Shown here: positions 17,452-24,038 of the stretch, piece after piece
Layout: every line of letters begins with the position of its first letter
Numbering within the stretch: the first letter of the stretch is position 1
Assembly (NCBI GenBank): GCA_027859195.1
Contig: JAQIBF010000003.1
Coordinates: 1-33,381 of the forward strand
Direction of reading: 5' to 3'
Length of the DNA: 33,381 nt
DNA from: Helicobacteraceae bacterium
GTDB taxonomy: Bacteria; Campylobacterota; Campylobacteria; Campylobacterales; Sulfurimonadaceae
Notes under the pieces: generated by a model
Databases searched by the model: none
What the model saw: the letters and a program-made list of their open reading frames with translations, nothing else
Told to the model about the DNA's origin: nothing
Made by a program: the position numbers and the translations under genes

Positions 17452-18528
17452 ATGGCATCAGATATGAACGACTATTTTAACAAGAAAAAAAACGCAGGTG
17501 GAAGTAATTCCAACAATGATAATGGATTTAAAGTTCCTAAACCACCAAAACTAGATTTTAATTTTGGCGGCGGCAAAGCGGGGATATTCTACTTTATCGG
17601 CGCTATTATCCTTCTTCTGATCTTGGCAAAACCTTTTGTAGTTATTACCGAGGGAGAACGCGGTATTTTGGCAACTAACGGTAAGTATGAGGCGCAAGCA
17701 ATGCTCCCGGGTCTGCACTTTATTATGCCAGTGGTCCAAAAAGTGTACATAGTCGATACGAAAGTACGTATTATCAACTATGCAACCCGTATAGATCGTA
17801 CCGCTACGATGGGTGACGGTATTGAGATCAAGCCGGCTATCACTGTCCTTGACAAACGTGGTCTCCCTGTCTCTATTGAGTTGACTGTTCAGTATCGTCT
17901 AAATGCAGAGTTTGCTGCGCAGACGATTTCTAACTGGGGCTTTATCTGGGAAGAGAAGATCATCAACCCTGTTGTTCGTGATGTTGTACGTAATGTTATA
18001 GGTAACTATGAAGCGGAAGCACTTCCGACCAAACGTAATGCAATTGCAGCAGAAATTGAGCAAGGTATGCTCGCAAGCATTCAAAGTTTGAAAAACACAC
18101 CGGCAGAACTTCAGTCTGTTCAGCTTCGTGAGATCGTTCTTCCTACGAAAGTAAAAGACCAGATCGAACGTGTCCAACTTGCTAAACAACAGGTTCAGCA
18201 AGCTGAACAAGAAGTTGCAAGAGCAAAACAAGATGCACTTAAACGTGCTGCTGAGGCACAGGGACTTGCAGACGCTGTAAAAATTGCAGCACAAGGTAAA
18301 GCACAGGCAATCACTATTGAAGCTGATGCAAAAGCAAAAGCCAACCTATTGATCGCACGATCATTAACAACACAACTTCTTCAGCTTGAACAGATCCAGG
18401 TTCAGGGTAAGTTTAATGAAGCACTTAGTGTGAATAAAGATGCGAAGATCTTTTTAACACCTGGCGGTTCAACACCTAATATTTGGGTTGATACTAAAAG
18501 TGCTAAACAGCAGACGAGTATTAAATAA
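17452..18528 (+). CDS. SPFH/prohibitin-family membrane protein
   Basis: This 358-residue protein has a polar, Asn/Gly-rich N-terminus, one membrane helix at about 44-60 (IFYFIGAIILLLILA), and an SPFH domain beginning VVITEGERGIL. A long alanine- and glutamine-rich coiled coil follows (AEQEVARAKQDALKRAAEAQ). Such proteins form large membrane-attached assemblies, as HflK/HflC and prohibitins do. GGAG at 17443-17446 fixes the ATG at 17452 rather than 17410, and the resulting N-terminus (MASDMNDYFNKK) resembles what I recall in C. jejuni. It follows ilvE in the same operon. The precise role is unknown. Confidence 0.9.
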   Translation: MASDMNDYFNKKKNAGGSNSNNDNGFKVPKPPKLDFNFGGGKAGIFYFIGAIILLLILAKPFVVITEGERGILATNGKYEAQAMLPGLHFIMPVVQKVYIVDTKVRIINYATRIDRTATMGDGIEIKPAITVLDKRGLPVSIELTVQYRLNAEFAAQTISNWGFIWEEKIINPVVRDVVRNVIGNYEAEALPTKRNAIAAEIEQGMLASIQSLKNTPAELQSVQLREIVLPTKVKDQIERVQLAKQQVQQAEQEVARAKQDALKRAAEAQGLADAVKIAAQGKAQAITIEADAKAKANLLIARSLTTQLLQLEQIQVQGKFNEALSVNKDAKIFLTPGGSTPNIWVDTKSAKQQTSIK

Positions 18529-18533
18529 CCACA

Positions 18534-18559
18534 GAGCAGAGGAGCTCTCTCCTTTGCTC
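18534..18559 (+). terminator. GC-rich hairpin after the SPFH gene
   Basis: An 11-bp stem with one G-T pair (GAGCAGAGGAG, loop CTCT, CTCCTTTGCTC) lies 6 nt after the stop codon. It is not followed by a T-run, so it may be a 3'-stabilising hairpin rather than a classical intrinsic terminator. Confidence 0.4.
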
Positions 18560-18617
18560 CCTCCTCACTATATAAGACATTAAATCTACAATTTATATCC
18601 ATACCTATGTAAGATGT

Positions 18618-18623
18618 TATAAT
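18618..18623 (+). promoter_or_regulatory. -10 box of hisIE
   Basis: TATAAT lies 36 nt before the hisIE ATG, and AGGA precedes the start codon. No clear -35 box is seen. Confidence 0.5.
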
Positions 18624-18658
18624 CCCACTACAATTTATAAAGACAATTAGGAACTATA

Positions 18659-19339
18659 ATGCAAGAGATACTGAATCGCGTTGATTGGGAAAAGTCCGAA
18701 CTGCTGCCTGTGATCGTTCAAGATGAAACGACAAACGAAGTGTTGATGATGGCTTATATGAACAGAGAAGCTCTTCAGCTCTCACTTGAGACCAAATTGG
18801 CACACTACTTCTCGCGCTCCAAGCAGCGTATCTGGAAAAAAGGTGAAAGCTCAAACCACCTTCAGCATATCAGCTCTTTTATGATCGATTGTGACAATGA
18901 CACCTTGCTTCTGAAGGTTAAACAAGACGGTGTAGCTTGTCATACAGGACGTAAGTCATGTTTCTTTACAGAGTTGGATTCAGGTAAGGTGACCATTGAG
19001 CAGAGTGTCAATACAGACGCGATGTATGGTGTTATCGACACTCTTTATCATACCATTTTGGAGCGTAAACATGCTGACCCTGAAAGCTCATGGACAGCGA
19101 AGCTTTTTGCAAAAGGTGAAAATGATATCTTGAAAAAGGTCATTGAAGAGGCCGGTGAATTCAGCTTTGCCGTTAAAGACAATGACGAAGATGAGATCGT
19201 CTATGAGTGTGCAGATCTTACTTATCATGTCATGGTAGCGCTTGGCTATAGAAACATCTCGCCTGATCGCATCAAACAGGAACTGGCCCGCCGCTTCGGT
19301 ATGAGCGGAATCGCCGAGAAAAATGCAAGAACTAAATAA
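18659..19339 (+). CDS. hisIE: Bifunctional phosphoribosyl-AMP cyclohydrolase / phosphoribosyl-ATP pyrophosphatase
   Basis: The 226-residue protein joins two consecutive steps of histidine synthesis. The HisI half (1-115) keeps the metal cysteines C78, C94 and C101 in the DCD and CHTGRKSCFF segments. The HisE half (about 125-215) has the MazG-like acidic motifs VIEEAGEF (161-168) and DEIVYECADLTYH (178-190). It stands alone with its own promoter, away from other his genes in this window. Confidence 0.95.
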   Translation: MQEILNRVDWEKSELLPVIVQDETTNEVLMMAYMNREALQLSLETKLAHYFSRSKQRIWKKGESSNHLQHISSFMIDCDNDTLLLKVKQDGVACHTGRKSCFFTELDSGKVTIEQSVNTDAMYGVIDTLYHTILERKHADPESSWTAKLFAKGENDILKKVIEEAGEFSFAVKDNDEDEIVYECADLTYHVMVALGYRNISPDRIKQELARRFGMSGIAEKNARTK

Positions 19340-19363
19340 CAAAAAACTATAATAGTAACCAAT

Positions 19364-19390
19364 AATATTTTGTGATCTGCACAAAATATT
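19364..19390 (+). terminator. AT-rich hairpin after hisIE
   Basis: A perfect 11-bp stem (AATATTTTGTG, loop ATCTG, CACAAAATATT) lies 24 nt after hisIE. The 3' arm is T-rich, but no long T-run follows. It is a plausible terminator. Confidence 0.5.
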
Positions 19391-19423
19391 TCAGACTATA
19401 TCATCTCTCTTTTGAGGTCTGAC

Positions 19424-19579
19424 ATGCGATCTTATCTCTTCTTCTTATCTTTTATTAATAGATCGAAATGGCTGCATATGTTTGGGAATCACCTAGCGTA
19501 TCACCTTTCAAGGCCAGAGATTGTTCGATTCAGAAGCGTCAGCTACAGTGAACGGCTGAATGGCATCTCTTACGAGTGA
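19424..19579 (+). CDS. Possible 51-residue small ORF
   Basis: ATG at 19424 is preceded by GAGG at 6 nt spacing (19414-19417) and opens a 51-codon frame ending at 19579, 9 nt before the convergent haemoglobin gene. The product starts with a hydrophobic MRSYLFFLSFI and continues KWLHMFGNHLAYHLSRPEI. The middle part faintly recalls the N-terminus of DUF2062 membrane proteins, which would make it a truncated relic. The same DNA also folds as a nested hairpin (AGAGAT and TCAGC with GCTGA and ATCTCT, 19516-19570). Coding status is uncertain. Confidence 0.25.
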   Translation: MRSYLFFLSFINRSKWLHMFGNHLAYHLSRPEIVRFRSVSYSERLNGISYE

Positions 19580-19588
19580 CGGCTCTGT

Positions 19589-20050
19589 TTAGAATGCAAA
19601 AGTGTTATTTGACGGGGTGTTGACCATGTGTTTTGAAAAGACCTCAAGGTAGTGCCAAAAAGATTCGATATTTGCTTCAGAAACACCATCCTCGATTAAT
19701 CTACTCAGTACTTGCGCATAAAGTTCCAGCCACACGATACGGGCTTCTGCCGTGATGGCAAAAGGGGCATGACGGCGGCCCATCTGGGGTGCACCGCGAG
19801 AGGCATTAAAGTAAGCCGGCCCACCGCAGATCTGGATCATAAAATCTGCCGCATGTTTTTTAGCTGCTTCAAACTCTTCGGGATCATCGATTGGAAAGAG
19901 CTCTTTGATCGAGCTGTTTTTAAGAAGTTCATAATGATCAGAGACCATCTTTCGAAAACGCTCTTCACCGATCTGTGGAAGAAATTCAGGATAAGCTTTA
20001 GTGACAGGTGGTTTGTCCCCAAGTCGAGAGGGCGTAATAGTTAAGTTCAT
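19589..20050 (-). CDS. Truncated haemoglobin, group II-like
   Basis: This 153-residue haem protein is a 2-on-2 globin that may bind O2 or NO. Visible signatures are ICGGPAYF, the proximal histidine in GRRHAPFAI, and a tryptophan in EARIVWLELY at the position (G8) typical of group II. The B-helix tyrosine is in SDHYELL. The CD1 residue appears to be Phe (KELFP), whereas many group II proteins have Tyr. AAGG precedes the ATG on the minus strand. It stands alone, convergent to hisIE, with the repeat region behind its promoter. Confidence 0.85.
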   Translation of the reverse strand: MNLTITPSRLGDKPPVTKAYPEFLPQIGEERFRKMVSDHYELLKNSSIKELFPIDDPEEFEAAKKHAADFMIQICGGPAYFNASRGAPQMGRRHAPFAITAEARIVWLELYAQVLSRLIEDGVSEANIESFWHYLEVFSKHMVNTPSNNTFAF

Positions 20051-20175
20051 CGTTATACCTTGTATTTAATGATGGAATTTTAGAGTTTGCTTAGTAAGAG
20101 GGATGTTAAAAATTAGATATAACCAATAAATGGTAGAATTAGAGCAATAATATCCATCAGTGAGATTTTTTTGTC
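20051..20175. other. Upstream region of the haemoglobin gene
   Basis: This AT-rich stretch presumably carries the minus-strand promoter of the haemoglobin gene. No regulator site is recognised and no gene is seen. The palindromic repeats begin at its right edge. Confidence 0.4.
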
Positions 20176-20274
20176 GTCATCCCATACTGGATATGGGATC
20201 CACTGTATCGTTAGATGCAGATAACAGCATGCTGTTATAAAAAGGAGTAGATTCTGAATCAAGTTCAGAATGAC
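20176..20274 (+). repeat. Palindromic repeat, type A, copy 1 (99 nt)
   Basis: The unit runs from GTCAT to ATGAC and holds four hairpins. They are CCCATA/TATGGG, CTGTATC/GATGCAG with loop GTTA, ATAACAGC/GCTGTTAT, and ATTCTGAA/TTCAGAAT. It has exactly the same length as copies 2 and 3. It differs from them by paired changes in the first, third and fourth stems that keep pairing. Confidence 0.85.
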
Positions 20275-20357
20275 GGGTTGAGTGAATCAAGTTTGGAATG
20301 ACAGGCTGTTCGAGCGTTTTGTCATCCTGACTTGTTTCGTCTTCCTGAACGTGTTCT
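20275..20357 (+). repeat. Partial repeat half-units between copies
   Basis: This stretch contains an incomplete half-unit (GAATCAAGTTTGGAATGAC) and the segment TCATCCTGACTTG...CTTCCTGAACGTGTTCT. Relatives of this segment precede the units at 22582 and 23137, and a shorter form precedes 23273. There is no gene. Confidence 0.7.
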
Positions 20358-20454
20358 GTCATCCTGAACTCGATTCAGGATCCAGCTCTTTATGACAATG
20401 GAATTGTCATCTGCTTCTGCAGGGCAGTAGATTCTGAATCAAGTTCAGAATGAC
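20358..20454 (+). repeat. Palindromic repeat, type B, copy 1 (97 nt)
   Basis: This unit has the same outer hairpins as type A (CCTGAA/TTCAGG at the left, ATTCTGAA/TTCAGAAT at the right). Its core is different: ATGACAAT/ATTGTCAT with a GGA loop, then a short CTGC/GCAG stem. It ends 47 nt before the aldehyde dehydrogenase start; that 47-nt spacer holds a GAGGA ribosome-binding site but no strong promoter that I can see. Confidence 0.85.
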
Positions 20455-20501
20455 GGTATTTTATCTACTGGTTTTAAAAAAATCTACAAAGAGGATTAAG
20501 A

Positions 20502-21917
20502 ATGAAAGCAAAAATATTTTTTGGTTCAACGGAAGCTGAAACAGCAGAGGTGAGGGAGCGATTAAGCCCTTATGACAAGAAAGTCGTTTCAATAGCGCCG
20601 ATATGTGGTGTAGAAGAGACAGAAAAAGCGCTTAAAATTGCGAAAGAGGCCACAAAAGCAGCAAAGGCATCAACCCTGTCACAACGCTGTTCATGGCTGC
20701 TGGACGTTGCGCAAAAATTACGGGAGAACCGTGAAGATATGGCGCAGACGATTACGGCAGAAGTGGGCAAGCCAATCGCTTTTTCCCGTGTTGAAGTCGA
20801 TCGATGTATAGAGACAGTAACGCTCTCGGCAGAGACAATGCGAACGATGCACGGCGAGACGATCAACACGGATGCAATGCCCAGCGGTAAAAAGACAATG
20901 GCCTTTTTTAGACGCGAGCCGGTCGGTGTCGTTGCCGCGATCACCCCGTTTAACTTTCCGCTTAACCTGGTAGCCCATAAATTGGCACCGGCTTTGGTAG
21001 CGGGCAATACAGTCGTCTTGAAACCGACACCCGAAGCACCTATGACAGCATACAAGTTCGCAAAGATGTTTATTGAAAGTGAATATGCTGTCAAAGATGC
21101 TTTAAGTGTGGTCTATGGCGATGCAGAGGTGGGTTCGACGCTGGTCGGCTCTGATATTCCCCGTGTTATCAGTTTTACCGGTTCTGTACCGGTAGGCAAC
21201 ATTATCACTAAGTCCGCCGGTATTAAAAAAGTAAGTCTTGAACTTGGCGGAAATGCGGCGACCTATATCGACAGAAGTGCGGACCTTGATCTTGCGGCAA
21301 ACCGTTGTGCGCTTGGGGCTTTTGTCAATTCCGGTCAGGTCTGTATCTCACTGCAGCGAATCTACGTCGATGCTTCTGTCTATGATGAATTTGCTGAAAA
21401 GATGGCGGAAGAGACCAATAAACTGGTCGTCGGTTCACCTTATGACGATAATACTTTTATGGGGCCGCTGATCGACGAAGAGTCGGCGCAGAGAGCGCTA
21501 GGTTGGGTTCAGTCTGCAATTGATGAGGGGGCACGTGCTGTTACAGCGGTTAAATGTGAAGGGACGATGTTTCACCCGACGGTTATGGCCGATGTTACGG
21601 ATAACATGGCAATTGTCTGTGAAGAGGTCTTTGCCCCCATCGTCTCTCTGGTCAAAGTCGACGGTTTTGATGACGCATGCCCAAGAATGAACAATTCACC
21701 GTACGGCCTGCAGTTCTCAATCTTTACCAATGACCTTGCATTGACACAACGGGCGATAGATGAATTGGAGGCAGGCGGTATTGTGATCAACGACATGCCG
21801 ACACTCCGTTTTGACATTCAGCCATACGGCGGCGTAAAACTGAGCGGTGTCGGGCGTGAAGGCCCGAAGTTCGCTATCGAAGAGATGACAGAGATCAAGT
21901 CAATCATTATCTGTTAA
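20502..21917 (+). CDS. NAD(P)-dependent aldehyde dehydrogenase
   Basis: This 471-residue member of the aldehyde dehydrogenase superfamily oxidises an aldehyde to the acid. The catalytic cysteine is C281 (NSGQVC), the general base E247 (LELGG), and the oxyanion asparagine N151 (TPFNFPLN). K174 in VVLKPTPEAP contacts the cofactor. The length is normal. Lactaldehyde, phosphonoacetaldehyde or glyceraldehyde-3-phosphate-type substrates are possible; reading alone cannot choose. It sits between repeat clusters and is followed directly by a DUF523 fragment and then a DUF523 gene. Confidence 0.92.
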   Translation: MKAKIFFGSTEAETAEVRERLSPYDKKVVSIAPICGVEETEKALKIAKEATKAAKASTLSQRCSWLLDVAQKLRENREDMAQTITAEVGKPIAFSRVEVDRCIETVTLSAETMRTMHGETINTDAMPSGKKTMAFFRREPVGVVAAITPFNFPLNLVAHKLAPALVAGNTVVLKPTPEAPMTAYKFAKMFIESEYAVKDALSVVYGDAEVGSTLVGSDIPRVISFTGSVPVGNIITKSAGIKKVSLELGGNAATYIDRSADLDLAANRCALGAFVNSGQVCISLQRIYVDASVYDEFAEKMAEETNKLVVGSPYDDNTFMGPLIDEESAQRALGWVQSAIDEGARAVTAVKCEGTMFHPTVMADVTDNMAIVCEEVFAPIVSLVKVDGFDDACPRMNNSPYGLQFSIFTNDLALTQRAIDELEAGGIVINDMPTLRFDIQPYGGVKLSGVGREGPKFAIEEMTEIKSIIIC

Positions 21918-21919
21918 TC

Positions 21920-22006
21920 ATGGCTAAGAAAAAGGCGATCGTGTCGGCATGTCTATTGGGCGAGAGAGTGCGTTATGATGATATGCCGAATGAGAAATGT
22001 GCTTAA
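21920..22006 (+). pseudogene. Truncated duplicate of the DUF523 gene start
   Basis: ATG at 21920, two bases after the aldehyde dehydrogenase stop, opens a 28-codon frame. Its first 21 or so codons nearly repeat the start of the intact DUF523 gene at 22049 (KKKAIVSACLLGE, then VRYD). Similarity stops near 21981 and the frame ends at TAA 22004-22006. It is a 5' remnant left by a tandem duplication or a recombination event, with the intact copy 129 nt downstream. Confidence 0.75.
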
Positions 22007-22048
22007 TGCACATTTTCATCGGATAAAGTGAGATAGATAGGATTGCAT

Positions 22049-22519
22049 ATGCGTAAGAAAAAAGCGATTGTGTCGGCATGTCTATTGGGCGAGACAGTGC
22101 GTTATGATGGAACCACCAAAATCAATAATGAAGTGATCGAAGCACTTAAAGAGTATGAGATCATTCCGTTCTGTCCGGAAGACCCGGTTATGGGAACGCC
22201 GCGTGAACGGATCTCCGTTATTAAAATCGATGGTCATTACAAGGTCATGACTGACAACAGTAAGATCGAAGTGACAACTGCTCTAAAACTACAGACACAA
22301 AAGATGATGGACGCACATCCAGATGCCGATATTGTCGTTCTAAAATCAAAATCCCCGAGCTGCGGGTTGGGAACAACGCCGATCTTGACTCCATCAAGAG
22401 ATGTGTTGAAAATCGGTAATGGCGTTGCAGCAGAACTTTTTAGTCAGAAGTTTCCAGGAAAAGTCTATGATGAGAATAGTTTTTTTAAAGGAGTAGATTC
22501 CAAATCAAGTTTGGAATGA
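22049..22519 (+). CDS. DUF523 family protein with repeat-derived tail
   Basis: This 156-residue protein has the DUF523 hallmarks: SACLLGETVRYDG, a CPE motif (PFCPEDPVMGTPRER) and LKSKSPSCG. The conserved cysteines suggest metal or cofactor binding; the function is unknown. AGGA at 22039-22042 lies 6 nt before the ATG at 22049, which is preferred over a TTG at 22043. The last nine residues (GVDSKSSLE) and the stop codon are encoded by a palindromic repeat half-unit, so the natural C-terminus was replaced or extended by repeat insertion. Confidence 0.88.
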   Translation: MRKKKAIVSACLLGETVRYDGTTKINNEVIEALKEYEIIPFCPEDPVMGTPRERISVIKIDGHYKVMTDNSKIEVTTALKLQTQKMMDAHPDADIVVLKSKSPSCGLGTTPILTPSRDVLKIGNGVAAELFSQKFPGKVYDENSFFKGVDSKSSLE

Positions 22520-22720
22520 CAGGCTGTGCAAGTTTGGAATGGCGGGTTGCTGGCCCATTTCCGTCTTCCTGAAGGTGTTCTGTCATCCTGAACTCGATTC
22601 AGGATCCACTGTATCGCAAGATACAGATAGCAGCAGTGCTGCTATAAAAGGTGTGGATTCCAAATCAAGTTTGGAATGACGGGTTGTGAAAGTTTGGAAT
22701 GGCGGACTGTTCGAGTGTTT
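22493..22720 (+). repeat. Left long direct repeat flanking the GIY-YIG gene
   Basis: The sequence from a GTAGATTCC half-unit through CTGTTCGAG matches 23048-23255 on the other side of the GIY-YIG gene almost throughout. The left copy carries about 20 extra nt near 22681-22702. The two copies make the nuclease gene and its flanks look like a composite unit. Confidence 0.75.
22582..22680 (+). repeat. Palindromic repeat, type A, copy 2 (99 nt)
   Basis: Four hairpins run in order: CCTGAA/TTCAGG, CTGTATC/GATACAG with a GCAA tetraloop, ATAGCAGCA/TGCTGCTAT, and ATTCCAAA/TTTGGAAT. The GCAA loop belongs to the GNRA class, which is stable in RNA. The unit is bounded by GTCAT and ATGAC. Confidence 0.85.
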
Positions 22721-22759
22721 TCGATAGAATAGATTATTTAAAAATGTAAAAGGTCTTTA

Positions 22760-23074
22760 GTGCGTCAACCGACTGTCTATATTCTTGCAAGTCATAAAAA
22801 TGGAACACTGTATATAGGTGTTACATCTGACCTAATAAAAAGGGTATATGAACATAAAAACAGTTTATCGGATGGTTTTACTAAAAAGTACAAAGTCTAT
22901 GACCTTGTCTATTTCGAACAGTTTCAAGATATGAATAGTGCAATAGAGCGAGAGAAACAACTTAAAGCGTGGAAACGCCAATGGAAGACAGAGCTGATTG
23001 AGAAGTCAAATGTAAACTGGCAAGATCTTTATGATGAAATATTAGGTGTGGATTCCAAATCAAGTTTGGAATGA
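22760..23074 (+). CDS. GIY-YIG single-domain nuclease nested in repeats
   Basis: This 104-residue protein is a stand-alone GIY-YIG domain: YIL at 7-9, LYIGVTSDL at 17-25, R28, EHK at 31-33 and the metal-ligand region EREKQLKAWKR (63-73). Such domains cut DNA, but many small free-standing members have no known role. AAAGG lies 7 nt before the GTG start at 22760. Its last residues (GVDSKSSLE) and TGA stop come from a repeat half-unit. Long direct repeats flank the gene on both sides. It may be the enzyme that moves the repeats, or a passenger. Confidence 0.9.
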   Translation: MRQPTVYILASHKNGTLYIGVTSDLIKRVYEHKNSLSDGFTKKYKVYDLVYFEQFQDMNSAIEREKQLKAWKRQWKTELIEKSNVNWQDLYDEILGVDSKSSLE

Positions 23075-23255
23075 CGGATTGTGTAAACTTGGCATGACGG
23101 GTTGCTGGCGCAGTTCCGTCTTCCTGAACGTGTTCTGTCATCCTGAACTCGATTCAGGATCCACTGTATCGAAAGATACAGATAGCAGCACTGCTGCTAT
23201 AAAAGGGGTGGATTCCAAATCAAGTTTGGAATGACGGACTGTTCGAGCGTTTTTT
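23048..23255 (+). repeat. Right long direct repeat flanking the GIY-YIG gene
   Basis: This is the counterpart of 22493-22720. It begins with the half-unit that ends the GIY-YIG reading frame and includes a full type A unit. A 62-codon frame crossing this region (23046-23234) consists of repeat sequence only and is not regarded as a gene. Confidence 0.75.
23137..23235 (+). repeat. Palindromic repeat, type A, copy 3 (99 nt)
   Basis: This unit is almost identical to copy 2. The differences include the second-hairpin loop (GAAA instead of GCAA, both GNRA) and the centre base of the third hairpin. All stems are intact. Confidence 0.85.
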
Positions 23256-23272
23256 CATTCTGAACTTGTTTC

Positions 23273-23369
23273 GTCATCCTGAACATGATTCAGGATCCAG
23301 CTCTTTATGACAATGAAATTGTCATCTGCATCTGTAATGCAGTAGATTCTGAATAAAGTTCAGAATGAC
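23273..23369 (+). repeat. Palindromic repeat, type B, copy 2 (97 nt)
   Basis: The unit has the same length and plan as 20358-20454. The core stem ATGACAAT/ATTGTCAT has a GAA loop instead of GGA, and the next stem is lengthened to CTGCAT/ATGCAG. A truncated half-unit (GAATCAAGTTTGGAA) follows and runs into the dedA ribosome-binding site. Confidence 0.85.
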
Positions 23370-23410
23370 GGGTTGAGTGAATCAAGTTTGGAACAAGAGG
23401 GAGAACAAAC

Positions 23411-24001
23411 ATGTTAGAGGCGCTGATTACTTTTCTGCTCTCCGTAACAGAAGGTATGGGCTACTTCGGCATCTACTTCTATATGGTGATGGTGGGGACC
23501 TTTGTACCGGTGCCTAGTGAGCTTGTTCTGGTCCCGGCAGGATATCTGGCATCACAGGGTCAGATGAACTACTGGTTACTGCTTTTAAGCGGTTCACTGG
23601 GTAGCTTGAGCGGCGCCCTTATTAACTATTTTTTTGCAAAACTGATCATTAAAAAGCTCCTTTCGCATAAAGTCGGTTTTATTGAGAAAGTCACTAACTT
23701 CTTTGACGCACACGGCAAGATCTCTGTATTTGTTGCGCCGCTGACTCCAGGACTGGGACAGTATATTTCGCTGCCCGCAGGAATATCACATATGCCTCTT
23801 CGTTTTTTTATCCCTTTCACTTACGCTGCTAATATCATTTGGGTTGGCTTTATGCTGGCGGTTGGGCATATGTTTGGCAAAAATCCTGACGATGCCCATG
23901 GTATCGTAGTTGAGGGAACCCTTTTTCTTTTTGGATTAGCGATCCTCACAGCTATACTCTATGTAACATTGACCTTTAGAAGAAAAAGTCAAAACTCCTA
24001 G
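23411..24001 (+). CDS. DedA family membrane protein
   Basis: This 196-residue inner-membrane protein belongs to the DedA/VTT superfamily, some members of which act as lipid-carrier flippases. The family signature E-VPVPSE (TFVPVPSELVLVPAGYLA) is at about 34-50, and the re-entrant segment FVAPLTPGLGQYISLPAG is in the middle. Several hydrophobic helices follow. GAGGGAG lies before the ATG. The gene starts 41 nt after the last complete repeat unit, so the repeat cluster occupies its upstream region. Confidence 0.9.
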   Translation: MLEALITFLLSVTEGMGYFGIYFYMVMVGTFVPVPSELVLVPAGYLASQGQMNYWLLLLSGSLGSLSGALINYFFAKLIIKKLLSHKVGFIEKVTNFFDAHGKISVFVAPLTPGLGQYISLPAGISHMPLRFFIPFTYAANIIWVGFMLAVGHMFGKNPDDAHGIVVEGTLFLFGLAILTAILYVTLTFRRKSQNS

Positions 24002-24003
24002 TA

Positions 24004-24009
24004 TATAAT
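24004..24009 (+). promoter_or_regulatory. -10 box of bcp
   Basis: TATAAT lies 29 nt before the bcp ATG, immediately after the dedA stop codon. AAGGAG at 24028-24033 is the ribosome-binding site. Confidence 0.5.
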
Positions 24010-24038
24010 GTCAGAACATATATAACCAAGGAGTATCA

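Noticed and set aside
23046-23234. 62-codon frame across the right direct repeat
   Set aside because: It consists only of repeat sequence and has no independent coding features.
20176-23369. Repeat clusters as a CRISPR array
   Set aside because: The units are about 100 nt with internal hairpins, irregular spacing and whole genes between clusters. There are no uniform unique spacers and no cas genes.
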